A DNA stretch of 43,725 nucleotides from an uncultured Saprospiraceae bacterium (GCA_937944245.1 CALDYY010000075.1:1-43725), one strand, 5' to 3'; positions 31,476 to 41,185 are shown, counted from the stretch's first letter. A program made the numbers and translations. The notes: generated by a model not told the origin, from the sequence alone.

Positions 31476-34400
31476 ATGTATAAGGATTATAAACAACTTA
31501 ACCTGCCAGAAATAGACCGCAACATACTTGAGTTTTGGGAAAGAGAAAAAATTTTTGAAAAAAGCATTACGCAACGACCTGCTGATAAAAGTTTTGTCTT
31601 TTACGAAGGTCCGCCTTCTGCCAATGGAAAACCTGGCATTCACCATGTGATGGCGAGAACGGTAAAGGATGTTTATTGCCGTTTTCATTCTATGAAAGGC
31701 AAGCGTGTAGAGCGAAAAGGGGGTTGGGATACGCATGGTTTGCCCATTGAATTGAACGTAGAAAAAGAACTAGGCATCACAAAAGAGGATATTGGCACTA
31801 AAATTTCGGTGGACGACTACAATAAAGCCTGCCGTGAAATGGTGATGCGCTATAAAAATATGTGGGATGACCTCACCCGCAAAATGGGCTATTGGGTGGA
31901 CTTGGATAATCCCTACATTACGTTTGAGAATAATTACATTGAATCGGTTTGGTGGCTTTTGCAGCAGCTTTACAAAAAAGATTTGCTTTATAAAGGCTAC
32001 ACCATACAGCCTTATTCGCCAGCAGCAGGCACTGGCTTAAGTTCCCATGAATTGAACATGCCTGGTGCTTACAAAAATGTTAAAGATACTTCTATTGTAG
32101 CCGCTTTTAAGGTGGAATATAGCGAAAAATCTGCATTTTTATTTGATGACAAGGCAGAAGATGTACGTATTTTAGCATGGACAACTACTCCTTGGACTTT
32201 GCCCTCCAACACCGCGTTAACCGTTGGTCCGAAAATTAAATATGTCAAAATAAAAACCCATAATCCTTATACCAACTTACTGCAAAGTGTAGTATTGGCA
32301 GAGGATTTAGTGTCCAAATGGTTCGACACTAGCGGTGATGCCAACACTAAGAAGCCACAAATTTTGGCGCAAAGTGCTTCTTTTTTGGGTAGTCAACTAG
32401 CAGGTATTCGCTATGAGCAACTGTTGGTGTTTGGCAATCCAATTGAACCTGTGGATGGTGCAACGGATGCTTTTAGAGTAATTACAGATACCTTTGTAAC
32501 GACTTCTGATGGCACTGGCATTGTGCATACTGCTCCTTCTTTTGGTGCAGATGACCGAATGGCAGGCAAAAAAAATGGTATCGGTGCGCTTACACTGGTA
32601 GATAGAGCGGGAAAGTTTTTGCCTACGGTGGGTGAATTTTCTAACCGATATATTAAGGACTATAAGAATGAGCCTAATTATCGCTCCGTAGATATTGATA
32701 TTTCTATCAAGTTGAAGCAAGAAAACAAAGCTTTTGATGTCCGAAAATATGAACACAATTATCCACATTGCTGGCGGACAGATAAGCCAGTGCTCTATTA
32801 TCCATTAGATAGTTGGTTTATCAAAGCCTCTAAAATGAAGGGGCGTATGGTAGAATTGAATAAAACAATTAATTGGAAACCTAAATCCACAGGCGAGGGG
32901 CGCTTCGGAACTTGGCTTGAAAATTTGCAAGATTGGAACTTATCTCGTTCGCGCTATTGGGGCATTCCTCTGCCTATTTGGCGTACAGAGGACGGCAAAG
33001 AAGAAATTTGTATAGGCTCTTTTGCGGAATTAGAAGTTGAAATCGAAAAAGCAAATGCTGCACTTCATCTTTCGCAAACCTTGCCTAAAGATATGCACCG
33101 CCCTTATGTGGACGAAATTGTGCTAGTTAGCCCAAGTGGTCAGCCTATGAAGCGGGAGTTGGACTTGATTGATGTTTGGTTTGATTCTGGCTCAATGCCT
33201 TATGCGCAATGGCACTACCCGTTTGAGAACAAAGACGTTTTTGAAAAGAATTTTCCTGCCGATTTTATTGCTGAAGGAGTGGATCAAACAAGAGGCTGGT
33301 TCTATACGCTTCATGCGATTGCTACGATGGTGTTCGACAGTGTAGCCTTCAAAAATGTAGTTTCTAATGGTTTGGTGCTAGACGAAAAAGGCGAAAAGAT
33401 GTCAAAGAGCAAAGGTAACATCGTTAATCCTTTTGACACACTATCGCTATATGGCGCAGATGCTACACGCTGGTATATGATGGGCAATTCCAATCATTGG
33501 GACAACCTCAAATTTGACCTAAAAGGAGTAGAAGAGGTGCGCAATAAATTCTTTGGTACACTTTATAATACTTATAATTTCTTTGCGCTTTACGCCAATA
33601 TTGATGGCTTCAAATACAAAGAGAAGGATATTCCGCACGAAAATCGTCCTGAAATTGACCGCTGGATTATTTCAAAACTTTACTCATTAATGCAAGAAGT
33701 TAATGAGGATTATCAACAATATGAATCTACACAAGCGGTGCGCAAAATTCAGGATTTTGTGCTGGAACAGTTGAGTAATTGGTACGTTCGCTTAAGTCGC
33801 CGCCGCTTCTGGAAAGGTGATTACACAATAGATAAAATTTCTGCTTATCAAACACTCTACAAATGTATGGTAGGAGTAGCTAAAATGATGGCACCTGTTT
33901 CTCCATTCTTTTCTGATTGGTTGTTCCAAAACCTCAACGAGGTGAGTAAAAAGGAAAAAGTATCTTCAGTACACTTAACAAACTTTCCTAAACCACTGCG
34001 TACCAGTCATATTGACAAGGGATTAGAGGAGCGTATGGAGTATGCTCAGAAAATTTCTTCTTTAGTGCTTTCGCTTAGAAAGAAGGAGAAAATTAGAGTG
34101 CGTCAACCGCTACAAAAAATTATGTTGCCAATACTTGACCCCAATTTCCAATCACAGGTAGAAGGCGTAAAAGATTTAATCCTTTCAGAAGTAAATGTGA
34201 AAGAAATTGAGTTCTTGACCGATGCCTCTGGTGTGATTAAGAAAAAAATTAAACCTAACTTCAAAACGCTTGGTAAACGTTTGGGTAAGCATATGAAAAC
34301 AGCTTCGCAAATAATTAGTGACTTACAGCAATCGGATATTGCTCAATTTGAACAATCTGGAAAATTTGTGCTTTCCATAGAAGAAGAAAGATTTGAACTT

Positions 34401-34766
34401 AATTTAGAGGATGTTGAGATTGTAGCAGAAGATATTCCAGGTTTATTAGTAGCTAATGATGGTGCATTAACTGTGGCTTTGGATGTAAATATCACGCCTA
34501 TACTGGAAGCTGAAGGCATTGCTCGCGAAATTGTAAACCGTATTCAGAACATTCGCAAAGAGCAAAACTTTGAGGTGACAGATAGAATAAACGTTGAAAT
34601 TCAAACAGATGATTTGATTGTGCCTGCTGTGGAGCAATTTGGCGATTACATAAAAGCAGAAGTTTTGGGCAACACAATAAGTTTGGTGTCAATCATAGAA
34701 AATGGTGTATTAGTAGATTTGATAGGTGAAAAAAAGCTACATTTGAGTGTGATAAAGCATCACTAA
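31476..34766 (+). CDS. ileS: Isoleucyl-tRNA synthetase
   Basis: The 1096-residue class I synthetase has the HIGH-like motif in GPPSANGKPGIHH (about 45-57) and RKGGWDTHGLPIE after it. The CP1 editing domain is inserted at about 190-400 (ILAWTTTPWTLPSNTAL, TSDGTGIVHTAPSFGADD). The catalytic core resumes with DVWFDSGSMPYAQWHYP and GVDQTRGWFYTLH, and the KMSKS loop is at 641-645 (EKMSKSKGN). A long anticodon-binding and C-terminal region without a zinc-finger cysteine cluster suggests the longer type 2 (eukaryote-like) IleS. That type is common in Bacteroidota and often insensitive to mupirocin. It charges tRNA-Ile in the cytoplasm. It stands alone with its own promoter. Confidence 0.97.
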   Translation: MYKDYKQLNLPEIDRNILEFWEREKIFEKSITQRPADKSFVFYEGPPSANGKPGIHHVMARTVKDVYCRFHSMKGKRVERKGGWDTHGLPIELNVEKELGITKEDIGTKISVDDYNKACREMVMRYKNMWDDLTRKMGYWVDLDNPYITFENNYIESVWWLLQQLYKKDLLYKGYTIQPYSPAAGTGLSSHELNMPGAYKNVKDTSIVAAFKVEYSEKSAFLFDDKAEDVRILAWTTTPWTLPSNTALTVGPKIKYVKIKTHNPYTNLLQSVVLAEDLVSKWFDTSGDANTKKPQILAQSASFLGSQLAGIRYEQLLVFGNPIEPVDGATDAFRVITDTFVTTSDGTGIVHTAPSFGADDRMAGKKNGIGALTLVDRAGKFLPTVGEFSNRYIKDYKNEPNYRSVDIDISIKLKQENKAFDVRKYEHNYPHCWRTDKPVLYYPLDSWFIKASKMKGRMVELNKTINWKPKSTGEGRFGTWLENLQDWNLSRSRYWGIPLPIWRTEDGKEEICIGSFAELEVEIEKANAALHLSQTLPKDMHRPYVDEIVLVSPSGQPMKRELDLIDVWFDSGSMPYAQWHYPFENKDVFEKNFPADFIAEGVDQTRGWFYTLHAIATMVFDSVAFKNVVSNGLVLDEKGEKMSKSKGNIVNPFDTLSLYGADATRWYMMGNSNHWDNLKFDLKGVEEVRNKFFGTLYNTYNFFALYANIDGFKYKEKDIPHENRPEIDRWIISKLYSLMQEVNEDYQQYESTQAVRKIQDFVLEQLSNWYVRLSRRRFWKGDYTIDKISAYQTLYKCMVGVAKMMAPVSPFFSDWLFQNLNEVSKKEKVSSVHLTNFPKPLRTSHIDKGLEERMEYAQKISSLVLSLRKKEKIRVRQPLQKIMLPILDPNFQSQVEGVKDLILSEVNVKEIEFLTDASGVIKKKIKPNFKTLGKRLGKHMKTASQIISDLQQSDIAQFEQSGKFVLSIEEERFELNLEDVEIVAEDIPGLLVANDGALTVALDVNITPILEAEGIAREIVNRIQNIRKEQNFEVTDRINVEIQTDDLIVPAVEQFGDYIKAEVLGNTISLVSIIENGVLVDLIGEKKLHLSVIKHH

Positions 34767-34835
34767 GTAAACTGATTTTTGTTATCGGAAAAATTCTTGA
34801 CATGATTTAATCCAATACAACATTCAGCCTGTTGT

Positions 34836-34843
34836 TACATTTG
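34836..34843 (+). promoter_or_regulatory. -7 box (TACATTTG) for the ferredoxin gene
   Basis: Exact TAnnTTTG match in the 124-bp gap after ileS, 47 nt before the ferredoxin ATG, suggesting separate transcription. Confidence 0.5.
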
Positions 34844-34890
34844 AAATAAAAAAGTATTTAACGACTGTTATTGACTAAAACATAACTAAG

Positions 34891-35238
34891 ATGGCGATAA
34901 TGATTACGGACGAGTGCATCAATTGTGGTGCATGTGAACCAGAATGTCCAAATAATGCAATATATGAGGGAGGGGTGCAGTGGAAAATCTCTGACGGGAC
35001 AGGTATAAATACGCCCTACACCATTGAAACGGGCGAAAAAATTGCTCCTGATGCCGAGCAAGCACCTATTTCGGATGAATATTATTACATTGTTCCAGAT
35101 AAATGTACAGAATGTGTAGGTTTTCACGAAGAACCGCAATGTGCAGCAGTATGCCCTGTGGATTGTTGCGTGCCTGATCCAGAGCGTGTGGAGAGCGAGG
35201 AAGTTCTTTTAGCACGAAAAGACCGACTGCATTTGTAG
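34891..35238 (+). CDS. 2[4Fe-4S] ferredoxin (Alvin/FdxN type)
   Basis: The 115-residue soluble protein has a first cluster motif [12 protein letters not shown] (Cys9, 12, 15, 19) and a second [22 protein letters not shown] (Cys72, 75, 84, 88). Eight residues are inserted between the second and third cysteine of the second motif, typical of Alvin-type ferredoxins. A loop of about 50 residues with no cysteines separates the two motifs; this is longer than in minimal bacterial ferredoxins but is seen in Bacteroidota members. It carries electrons at low potential in the cytoplasm. No dedicated partner is adjacent. An internal ATG at codon 4 is an alternative start. Confidence 0.92.
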   Translation: MAIMITDECINCGACEPECPNNAIYEGGVQWKISDGTGINTPYTIETGEKIAPDAEQAPISDEYYYIVPDKCTECVGFHEEPQCAAVCPVDCCVPDPERVESEEVLLARKDRLHL

Positions 35239-35251
35239 TACGTTGAGGTGG

Positions 35252-35287
35252 GGTTAGATGAAAATGATGTAAACTTTTCATCCAACC
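35252..35287. terminator. Hairpin between convergent ferredoxin and carboxypeptidase genes
   Basis: Arms 35252-35264 and 35275-35287 pair over 13 bases with one mismatch around a 10-nt loop. The stem starts 14 nt after the ferredoxin stop and ends 21 nt before the stop of the opposing gene, so it could serve both. T/A runs flank the loop side of each arm. Confidence 0.55.
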
Positions 35288-35307
35288 TTGAATCTTTATA
35301 TTCACTA

Positions 35308-37875
35308 TCATTCCATTGAACGCCTATCAATAGTAGAGCCAAAAAAGATAGCATTGGCTAACATTTTATTCCCTCCAAACCAAAATCCTCTAAATACTGG
35401 ATTATCAACGAAGCAAATAACCTGTCCTCGACCTGAATTACTTACCACAATACTTGCACCATTAGCAGCATCCTGCAAGTTTTTAGCATTAATATAGCCG
35501 CTCAGCAAAGGCTTTTCTGTGTAGGCTAATGGCGTAGCATAAGGATTTTTGCCCATTGCCATAAAGTTGATGCCTGTGCGAAATACAGGAAGTATAGATT
35601 GTTGATAGCCAAATAATAGTGGATGCGTCAAATCTGCTTTAGCTTGAAAAATAGCACCACCTAGCACAGCCCCTCCTTCATTATTCCCTAAATCTGCGTA
35701 AGGCAGTTGTTGATTTTTCTTGTCCATAGTATTTCCTGCTGAACTTTTGAAACTAACGTTAGCAAGTCTTTGTCCTACTGCCCAGTTTACTGCATTTTTG
35801 ATTGCGATTAAATTACCTCCTGCTGCAAGCCATTGTTTTAACTTATCTACTGCGCTGTTAGACAAGTCATTGTAATTGCCGTCAGGTAAAATAATGGTAG
35901 TGTATCGGTTTAAATCCATGCGGTTAAAAGTTGTAGTTTCTACTTTAGTCAGTACTATGTCATAACGCTGGTCAAGTTGAAACCAAATTTCGCCTGCATT
36001 CAAACTAGCAACACTGCCACCAACCAACATCAATACTTCCTGACGATTAATAGCATTAAAATTATTGCTACCCAAATCTATTCCACTATCGCTCAATCCT
36101 GTATTTATAGGATAAACATTTACAGCATTTTTAGTGGCTACATCCACTATCAATTCGTGTATTTGACGCGGGAGCAATGACTGGTTTTGTGCTGCAATTA
36201 TGATTGTTCCTGCTTGAAAGTCGCGTCCACCATTCCGAAAAGGCAAACTGGCGACTTTTGCCCTTAGACCTGCATTGAGCAGTTGGTTTAGCACTTTAGG
36301 AGCGTAATAATCGTTCCAATTTAGTAAATAAGCATAATCGCTGTAAGCAGGCGCTTGAGTAGTGGATAAGGTAGGTTTTCCGATACGCTCTCCGAGCAAA
36401 TCTTTGAAATTGCTGCCTGCGGTAGCGTAAGTTAGGTTAAAGGCAAGGGGCATCGTCCAAGTAGAAATATCATAAAAAATACTATCCTCAAAAGTAGTTT
36501 GCGTTTCAAAAATGGCTCTAATCAAACGATATTGTTGTTGTTCTAATGGCACAACATAAGCTGTTTTGGGTTCAAAACGTTTACCATCTATGGTTACTGC
36601 TTTTTTTAATTCATGTACCGCTATTTGATGCGCATGCAAAATATCTAAGAAATGATAAACACGAGCAGCATCGTGAGCGTCGCCAAAAATAAAGGCACGA
36701 CGGCTATCGGCTTTGGCTTCTGCCTTTGCGGATTGATAAAAATCGCGTTGATATTCCAGTAGTTCCTTACGCATTTCAAAAGCAGCTTTTTGTGTGGAAA
36801 AAGAAGTTGCTACTTGATTGCGGATAGTAGTAGCAAAGGTAAGCAAGCCATTTTCGCTTTCCTGAACGTGTCCGCGTGAACTTGCCTGCTCAAATAGAAT
36901 ACCAATGCAGCCATTAAAGTCAGGATAAGTAGAACCCTTTCCCGCATAAAAATCATCGAATCCTTCTTTGGTGTAATACAAAGAACCAATTTTATCTAGC
37001 TCCTTAGCATGATAATTTCCAATTTTGGCAGTCAATTCTTGATTTCGTTTAGGATTGATAGGGTTAGCACGAGTGGGTGCGCCCGGCATAAAGAAATAGG
37101 TCGCATTCGTTCCCATTTCATGATGATCGGTTAACACATTGGGTTTCCAATGGTGAAAAACACCAATTCGCCCCCTACTTTCAGGATGCTGCACAGGTAG
37201 CCAATCGCGGTTTAAGTCAAACCAATAGTGATTGGAGCGACCGCGAGGCCAACTTTCTGTAAATTCTCTATCATTAGGGTCAGCGGTTAAATTTTTGTTG
37301 CGGTGCATATTCACCCAGTTGGCAAATCGGTGAAAACCGTCTGGATTTAAACAAGGATCAAATACGATGACCATTTTATCTAACATCGCCTCCAGTTCTG
37401 GCGTTTGAGCCGCAGCTAAGTAGTATGCCATTAGGATGGCTGCATTTCCACCACTAGGCTCATTGCCGTGAATGCTGTATCCTTGATAAATAACAATGGG
37501 TTGCTGGTCATTAGGTTGAACATTTTGTTCGGGGTCGCTCAAGCGCAAATGCTGCTGACGAATTTCCTCCAAACGAGCATGATTTTTTTCTGAAGTGATG
37601 GTTAAATAAACTAATGGTCTCAATTCATGCGTGCGTGCATATTCCGTCAGTGTAATACGTGGCGAAGCATCGGCAAGCGCGCGCATATACATGTATTGCA
37701 TATCGTGGCTAACGTGATATTCGCCAATCTGGAATCCAAAAAAGGATGTGGGTGTTGGAATAGATTTGTCGTAACTGACTTCTGGTAGGTAGTAATTTAG
37801 TGGGATGCCTTGCGCATGAACTATCACATTCATAAATAAAAATAAGGCAATCACTAGCGGACTTGTTTTTTTCAT
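35308..37875 (-). CDS. Exported M14-family zinc carboxypeptidase
   Basis: The 855-residue protein has a signal peptide (LVIALFLFMNVIVHAQ, cleavage near 22). The M14 catalytic domain runs to about residue 370, with zinc ligands in YSIHGNEPSG (H136, E139). FDPCLNPDGFHRFANWVNMHRNKN, WFDLNRDWLPVQHPES and TDHHEMGTNATYFFMPG follow, and an EQASSRG region carries the probable catalytic Glu. The remaining part (about 370-855) has no zinc motif. It shows a glutamine-amidotransferase-like fold signature near 640-690 (TTIILPDGNYNDLS...LKQWLAAGGNLIAIKNAV). Family members remove C-terminal residues from peptides, or act on peptidoglycan, outside the cytoplasm. The exact substrate is unknown. Confidence 0.88.
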   Translation of the reverse strand: MKKTSPLVIALFLFMNVIVHAQGIPLNYYLPEVSYDKSIPTPTSFFGFQIGEYHVSHDMQYMYMRALADASPRITLTEYARTHELRPLVYLTITSEKNHARLEEIRQQHLRLSDPEQNVQPNDQQPIVIYQGYSIHGNEPSGGNAAILMAYYLAAAQTPELEAMLDKMVIVFDPCLNPDGFHRFANWVNMHRNKNLTADPNDREFTESWPRGRSNHYWFDLNRDWLPVQHPESRGRIGVFHHWKPNVLTDHHEMGTNATYFFMPGAPTRANPINPKRNQELTAKIGNYHAKELDKIGSLYYTKEGFDDFYAGKGSTYPDFNGCIGILFEQASSRGHVQESENGLLTFATTIRNQVATSFSTQKAAFEMRKELLEYQRDFYQSAKAEAKADSRRAFIFGDAHDAARVYHFLDILHAHQIAVHELKKAVTIDGKRFEPKTAYVVPLEQQQYRLIRAIFETQTTFEDSIFYDISTWTMPLAFNLTYATAGSNFKDLLGERIGKPTLSTTQAPAYSDYAYLLNWNDYYAPKVLNQLLNAGLRAKVASLPFRNGGRDFQAGTIIIAAQNQSLLPRQIHELIVDVATKNAVNVYPINTGLSDSGIDLGSNNFNAINRQEVLMLVGGSVASLNAGEIWFQLDQRYDIVLTKVETTTFNRMDLNRYTTIILPDGNYNDLSNSAVDKLKQWLAAGGNLIAIKNAVNWAVGQRLANVSFKSSAGNTMDKKNQQLPYADLGNNEGGAVLGGAIFQAKADLTHPLLFGYQQSILPVFRTGINFMAMGKNPYATPLAYTEKPLLSGYINAKNLQDAANGASIVVSNSGRGQVICFVDNPVFRGFWFGGNKMLANAIFFGSTIDRRSME

Positions 37876-38021
37876 AATTGTATTTTTACGGTAATTAATT
37901 TTGCAAGACTATATTACAGCTTATGCTTGAAAACACAAATTTAATGACGTAAAAAAGATGAGATTTTATTTGAGATGTAGCGGTAATGGATGAAATAGAA
38001 GACCAATATTTTTCTAGCAAA

Positions 38022-38828
38022 TTAACTATTTTTCTTTGCCAACATTGTTTGATATTGTGCTTTCAATGCTTTTAATTCTCTACGTTTGTTGCGATTGAAG
38101 CGAAATTGTAGGGAAATTTTGACGGTTTGCCAAGCCATTTTTATACCATCTCGCAGTACATCAATTTTTTCATCGTCCACATGTTTCCACTCGATTGGCA
38201 TTGCTTTAACGGAGATACCGAGATAGTAGGCTTTGTAAAGTAATTCAATATCGTGTGCCCAGCCTTTAAGGTGCAGATTTTGAAAAAGCATTTGCCCAAT
38301 TGCTCTGGGGTATAATTTGAAGCCACATTGGGTATCCGATTGTTTGATGGGTGTAAAAAGTTTAACCAATTGGTTGAATAAACTTCCTGTAATTTTTCGA
38401 TGCGTTTTTGCCTCAATTTTGGAGAGGACATGATTGCGAGAAGCAATTAAAACACTGTCTTCAGGAAAAGCACCATCCATTTGTTTGAGCCAAGTGATGA
38501 GTTGAGTTGGTTTTGCTGCCATATCCGCATCAAGGGTGAGAATAAAATCACCTTTGGCTTGTCTTACGCCTGCTTGTAATGCCCCACCTTTACCTTGATT
38601 TTTGGGCAAAGAAATCACTTTAAATAATCGGTTGAAAAATCTATTTTCTAAAAGTTGTGTTACTATCAAAGCAGTGCCATCTTTACTGCCATCGTCCACA
38701 ACCACTATCTCAAACTCGTGTTTCCAATTTGTCTGAAACGTCTCTAACCCTTTGATAAGCAAGTGTAATCGCCTGCTTTCATTGTAACAGGGTATGACCA
38801 AAGAGACAAATAGTGGCTTTGTTTTCAA
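38022..38828 (-). CDS. Family 2 glycosyltransferase, dolichyl-phosphate glucosyltransferase-like
   Basis: The 268-residue protein has the GT2 core: VSLVIPCYNES, the nucleotide-binding VVVDDGSKDGT (Asp45-Asp46), LPKNQGKGGALQAGV, the metal-binding LTLDADM (Asp100, Asp102) and DTQCGFKLYPR. The order and wording match ALG5/DPG-synthase-like enzymes, which move a sugar from a nucleotide donor to a polyprenyl phosphate. A Lys/Arg-rich C-terminal helix without the extra membrane domains of DPM-type enzymes ends the protein. The only usable start before the core is TTG at 38828, since no in-frame ATG or GTG was found upstream in the region I read. No cluster partners are nearby. Confidence 0.85.
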   Translation of the reverse strand: MKTKPLFVSLVIPCYNESRRLHLLIKGLETFQTNWKHEFEIVVVDDGSKDGTALIVTQLLENRFFNRLFKVISLPKNQGKGGALQAGVRQAKGDFILTLDADMAAKPTQLITWLKQMDGAFPEDSVLIASRNHVLSKIEAKTHRKITGSLFNQLVKLFTPIKQSDTQCGFKLYPRAIGQMLFQNLHLKGWAHDIELLYKAYYLGISVKAMPIEWKHVDDEKIDVLRDGIKMAWQTVKISLQFRFNRNKRRELKALKAQYQTMLAKKNS

Positions 38829-38928
38829 TATAGTTGATATTTTCTTGAGTAAAAAAACAGATTTTGATAGAGATATAGCAAATTATAATAAAAATATTTA
38901 ATTTAGCGAAAATTCGCTAACTAGATTA

Positions 38929-40293
38929 ATGCACATGATACAAGTCATTATTTTCACCATAATTACATTGATTGCATTTGGTTATGCAGGGCTTCAATTT
39001 TCAAAGTTGCGCCGCAATATCTTGCTTGGCAAAGATGAAAAGGTTGAATTAAATACTGCGCAAAGTTGGAAAAATTTATTACTCGTTGCTTTTGGGCAAA
39101 AGAAAATGTTTACTCGATTGGTGCCTGCATTTATGCACTTATTCATTTATGTAGCATTTTTGTTCACGCAAGTGGAACTTATTGAAATTCTTTTAGATGG
39201 CTTTCTCGGCATTCATCGCTTTTTTGCTGACAAATTGAGTAGCCTTTACACCATTATTATTAGCACTATTGAGGTACTCTCTGTCTTAGCTTTTGTAGGG
39301 ACAGTTGTTTTTCTTGTGAGAAGAAATATTTTGAGAACGCCTCGTTTGCACAAGCCAGAAATGAAGGGCTGGCCCACATTGGATGGTAACTTAATTTTGA
39401 TTTTTGAAATCTTATTGCTTATTGGCATATTTTCAATGAATGGCGCAGATACTTTACTACAAAAAGCTGATCCGGAACACTATCCGAATACAGGAAATTT
39501 ATTGGTGAGTAGCTGGCTAGGACCTGCACTTTTTGGAGGTTTGGAGCAAAGTACCTTAATGGGGATTGAGCGCTTTGGTTGGTGGCTGCACTTAGGTATG
39601 GTGCTTGTCTTTTTAAATTATCTGCCGCATTCCAAGCATTTGCATATTTTTATGGCATTTCCCAATACTTATTTTGCCAAGCAAACAGCAAAAGCGGAAA
39701 TTGACAATATGCCAGAAGTGATGAATGAAGTGAAAAGTATGATGGGCTTGAGCGAAAGCACTTCCGATTCAGAGGAACTCCCTGATTTTGGTGCAAATGA
39801 TGTCTTCACTTTGAGTTGGCGCAATATTATGGGGGCTTATGCTTGTACGGAATGTGGACGCTGTACCTCAGTTTGTCCAGCGAATCAAACAGGTAAAGTG
39901 CTTTCCCCTCGAAAAATTATGATGGATATTAGAGACCGCGCTGCTGAGGTAGGTAAGAATTTAGATAGTGGAGATTTGAAGTTTATCCGTGAGGATTTGC
40001 GTGATGAAGGTGTAAAATTAACAAAAGAAAACTACGACGATGGCAAATCCCTTTTTGATTACATTAGCCGAGAAGAGTTACACGCCTGCACTACCTGCAT
40101 GGCTTGTGTGGAAGCCTGCCCAATTTTGATTAACCCACTGGAGCCGATTGTTAAATTGCGTCGCTATGAAATCCTGACAGAATCCGCTGGACCAAGTGAT
40201 TGGCTGCCTATGTTCAACAGTATAGAAAATAGTGGTTCTGCATGGCAAATACCAAAAGATAGAGATGCGTGGAGAAAAGAAGCGGTTTCGTAG
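38929..40293 (+). CDS. Membrane-bound Fe-S electron-transfer protein (NarI-like plus 2[4Fe-4S])
   Basis: The 454-residue protein has about five or six N-terminal membrane helices (about 3-20, 65-90, 110-135, 155-172, 215-235). Histidines (H70, H218 and others) could hold heme, resembling NarI-type cytochromes. The soluble C-terminal half carries two [4Fe-4S] motifs: CTECGRCTSVCP (Cys306, 309, 312, 316) and CTTCMACVEACP (Cys387, 390, 393, 397). Similar proteins shuttle electrons between the quinone pool and a cytoplasmic Fe-S partner of the heterodisulfide-reductase or acyl-CoA dehydrogenase type. In Bacteroidota the next gene is usually a CCG-domain (HdrB-like) partner; here it is an unrelated exported protein. 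A second ATG at codon 3 is possible. Confidence 0.85.
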   Translation: MHMIQVIIFTIITLIAFGYAGLQFSKLRRNILLGKDEKVELNTAQSWKNLLLVAFGQKKMFTRLVPAFMHLFIYVAFLFTQVELIEILLDGFLGIHRFFADKLSSLYTIIISTIEVLSVLAFVGTVVFLVRRNILRTPRLHKPEMKGWPTLDGNLILIFEILLLIGIFSMNGADTLLQKADPEHYPNTGNLLVSSWLGPALFGGLEQSTLMGIERFGWWLHLGMVLVFLNYLPHSKHLHIFMAFPNTYFAKQTAKAEIDNMPEVMNEVKSMMGLSESTSDSEELPDFGANDVFTLSWRNIMGAYACTECGRCTSVCPANQTGKVLSPRKIMMDIRDRAAEVGKNLDSGDLKFIREDLRDEGVKLTKENYDDGKSLFDYISREELHACTTCMACVEACPILINPLEPIVKLRRYEILTESAGPSDWLPMFNSIENSGSAWQIPKDRDAWRKEAVS

Positions 40294-40324
40294 AATAAAT
40301 TTAAGCGGAATGATTTTTTGCCAG

Positions 40325-40332
40325 TATCTTTG
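40325..40332 (+). promoter_or_regulatory. -7 box (TATCTTTG) upstream of the exported protein gene
   Basis: Exact TAnnTTTG match in the gap after the Fe-S protein gene, 55 nt before the ATG at 40388. The repeated CCAGTAT around it (about 40321 and 40344) may be incidental. Confidence 0.45.
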
Positions 40333-40387
40333 AAGTGATTTGACCAGTATAAAATAAGGTCGTTTTTATTAACAACAAAATTATGTT

Positions 40388-41185
40388 ATGATGAAGTTTT
40401 CTTTCATTTCAATGTTGACTTTTTTAAGTTTTACTGTTTGCGCACAAGATGCGCTTACACCTATTGCAAGCCCTGAAGATGGCAAGTTTACTTACACGAT
40501 GATGCTTAATATGGGGGGACAGGAAATGTCTTTCAATGTGGAACGCACAGTCAAGGTGGCTGGTGAAAAAGTAATGATTACGGACAAAACTGCCACACCA
40601 ATGGGAACGAGCGAAACAATCGTAGCGCTGGCAAAAGGTACTTTAAAAACAATTTCCAACGAGTCTTCGGGTTTTATGACAAGCCGTTTAGAATTTTCAG
40701 ACAAGAAAATTACAGGTGAAACATCTGATTTTACGGGCAATAAAAAACCTATTAATTTGGATTTAACTGGGGAGGTCTATGGAAATCCAGACCTCATGTT
40801 GCCGTTTCTTGATTTGAAAGAAGGTTACAAGGCAAGCATAAAGACTTACAATGCTCAAATAGGAAAAGTAGTGGATATGAGTATCGCAGTGGAAGGCATT
40901 GAAAAGGTAAAAGTGGGTGCAGGTGAATTTGATGCGTTCAAAGTAATTATGAGCTATCCGGATATGAAAGAAGTTCAGGTGGCTACTTGGGTGAAAACGG
41001 AAGCACCGCGCTACGCTGTGAAAACGGATATAGCTATGCCACAAGGTGGCAAAATGGTGACAGAACTAAGCAAAGCTCAACTTAGCGAAAAAGCGGATAC
41101 CAGCAAGATAGTATCTCCAGCAGAAGGTAAAAAGAAAGTGAAAACGCCAAAACAGCCAAAAACGCCGAAGAAACCAAAACAATAA
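40388..41185 (+). CDS. Exported protein of unknown function with Lys/Pro-rich tail
   Basis: The 265-residue protein has a signal peptide (MMKFSFISMLTFLSFTVCAQ). About 210 residues of beta-strand-rich sequence follow, with short repeating phrases such as GKFTYTMMLNMGGQEMSFNVERTVKV and VKVGAGEFDAFKVIMSYPDMKEVQVATWVKTEAPRYAVKTDI. The pattern recalls DUF3108-like periplasmic proteins (an A-G-E-F-x-A-F-K-V segment near the C-terminal half), but I am not sure of the family. The last 30 residues form a strongly basic tail rich in KTPKQPK-type repeats, which could contact a negatively charged surface such as lipid or polysaccharide (inference). No function is assigned. A hairpin follows. Confidence 0.75.
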   Translation: MMKFSFISMLTFLSFTVCAQDALTPIASPEDGKFTYTMMLNMGGQEMSFNVERTVKVAGEKVMITDKTATPMGTSETIVALAKGTLKTISNESSGFMTSRLEFSDKKITGETSDFTGNKKPINLDLTGEVYGNPDLMLPFLDLKEGYKASIKTYNAQIGKVVDMSIAVEGIEKVKVGAGEFDAFKVIMSYPDMKEVQVATWVKTEAPRYAVKTDIAMPQGGKMVTELSKAQLSEKADTSKIVSPAEGKKKVKTPKQPKTPKKPKQ

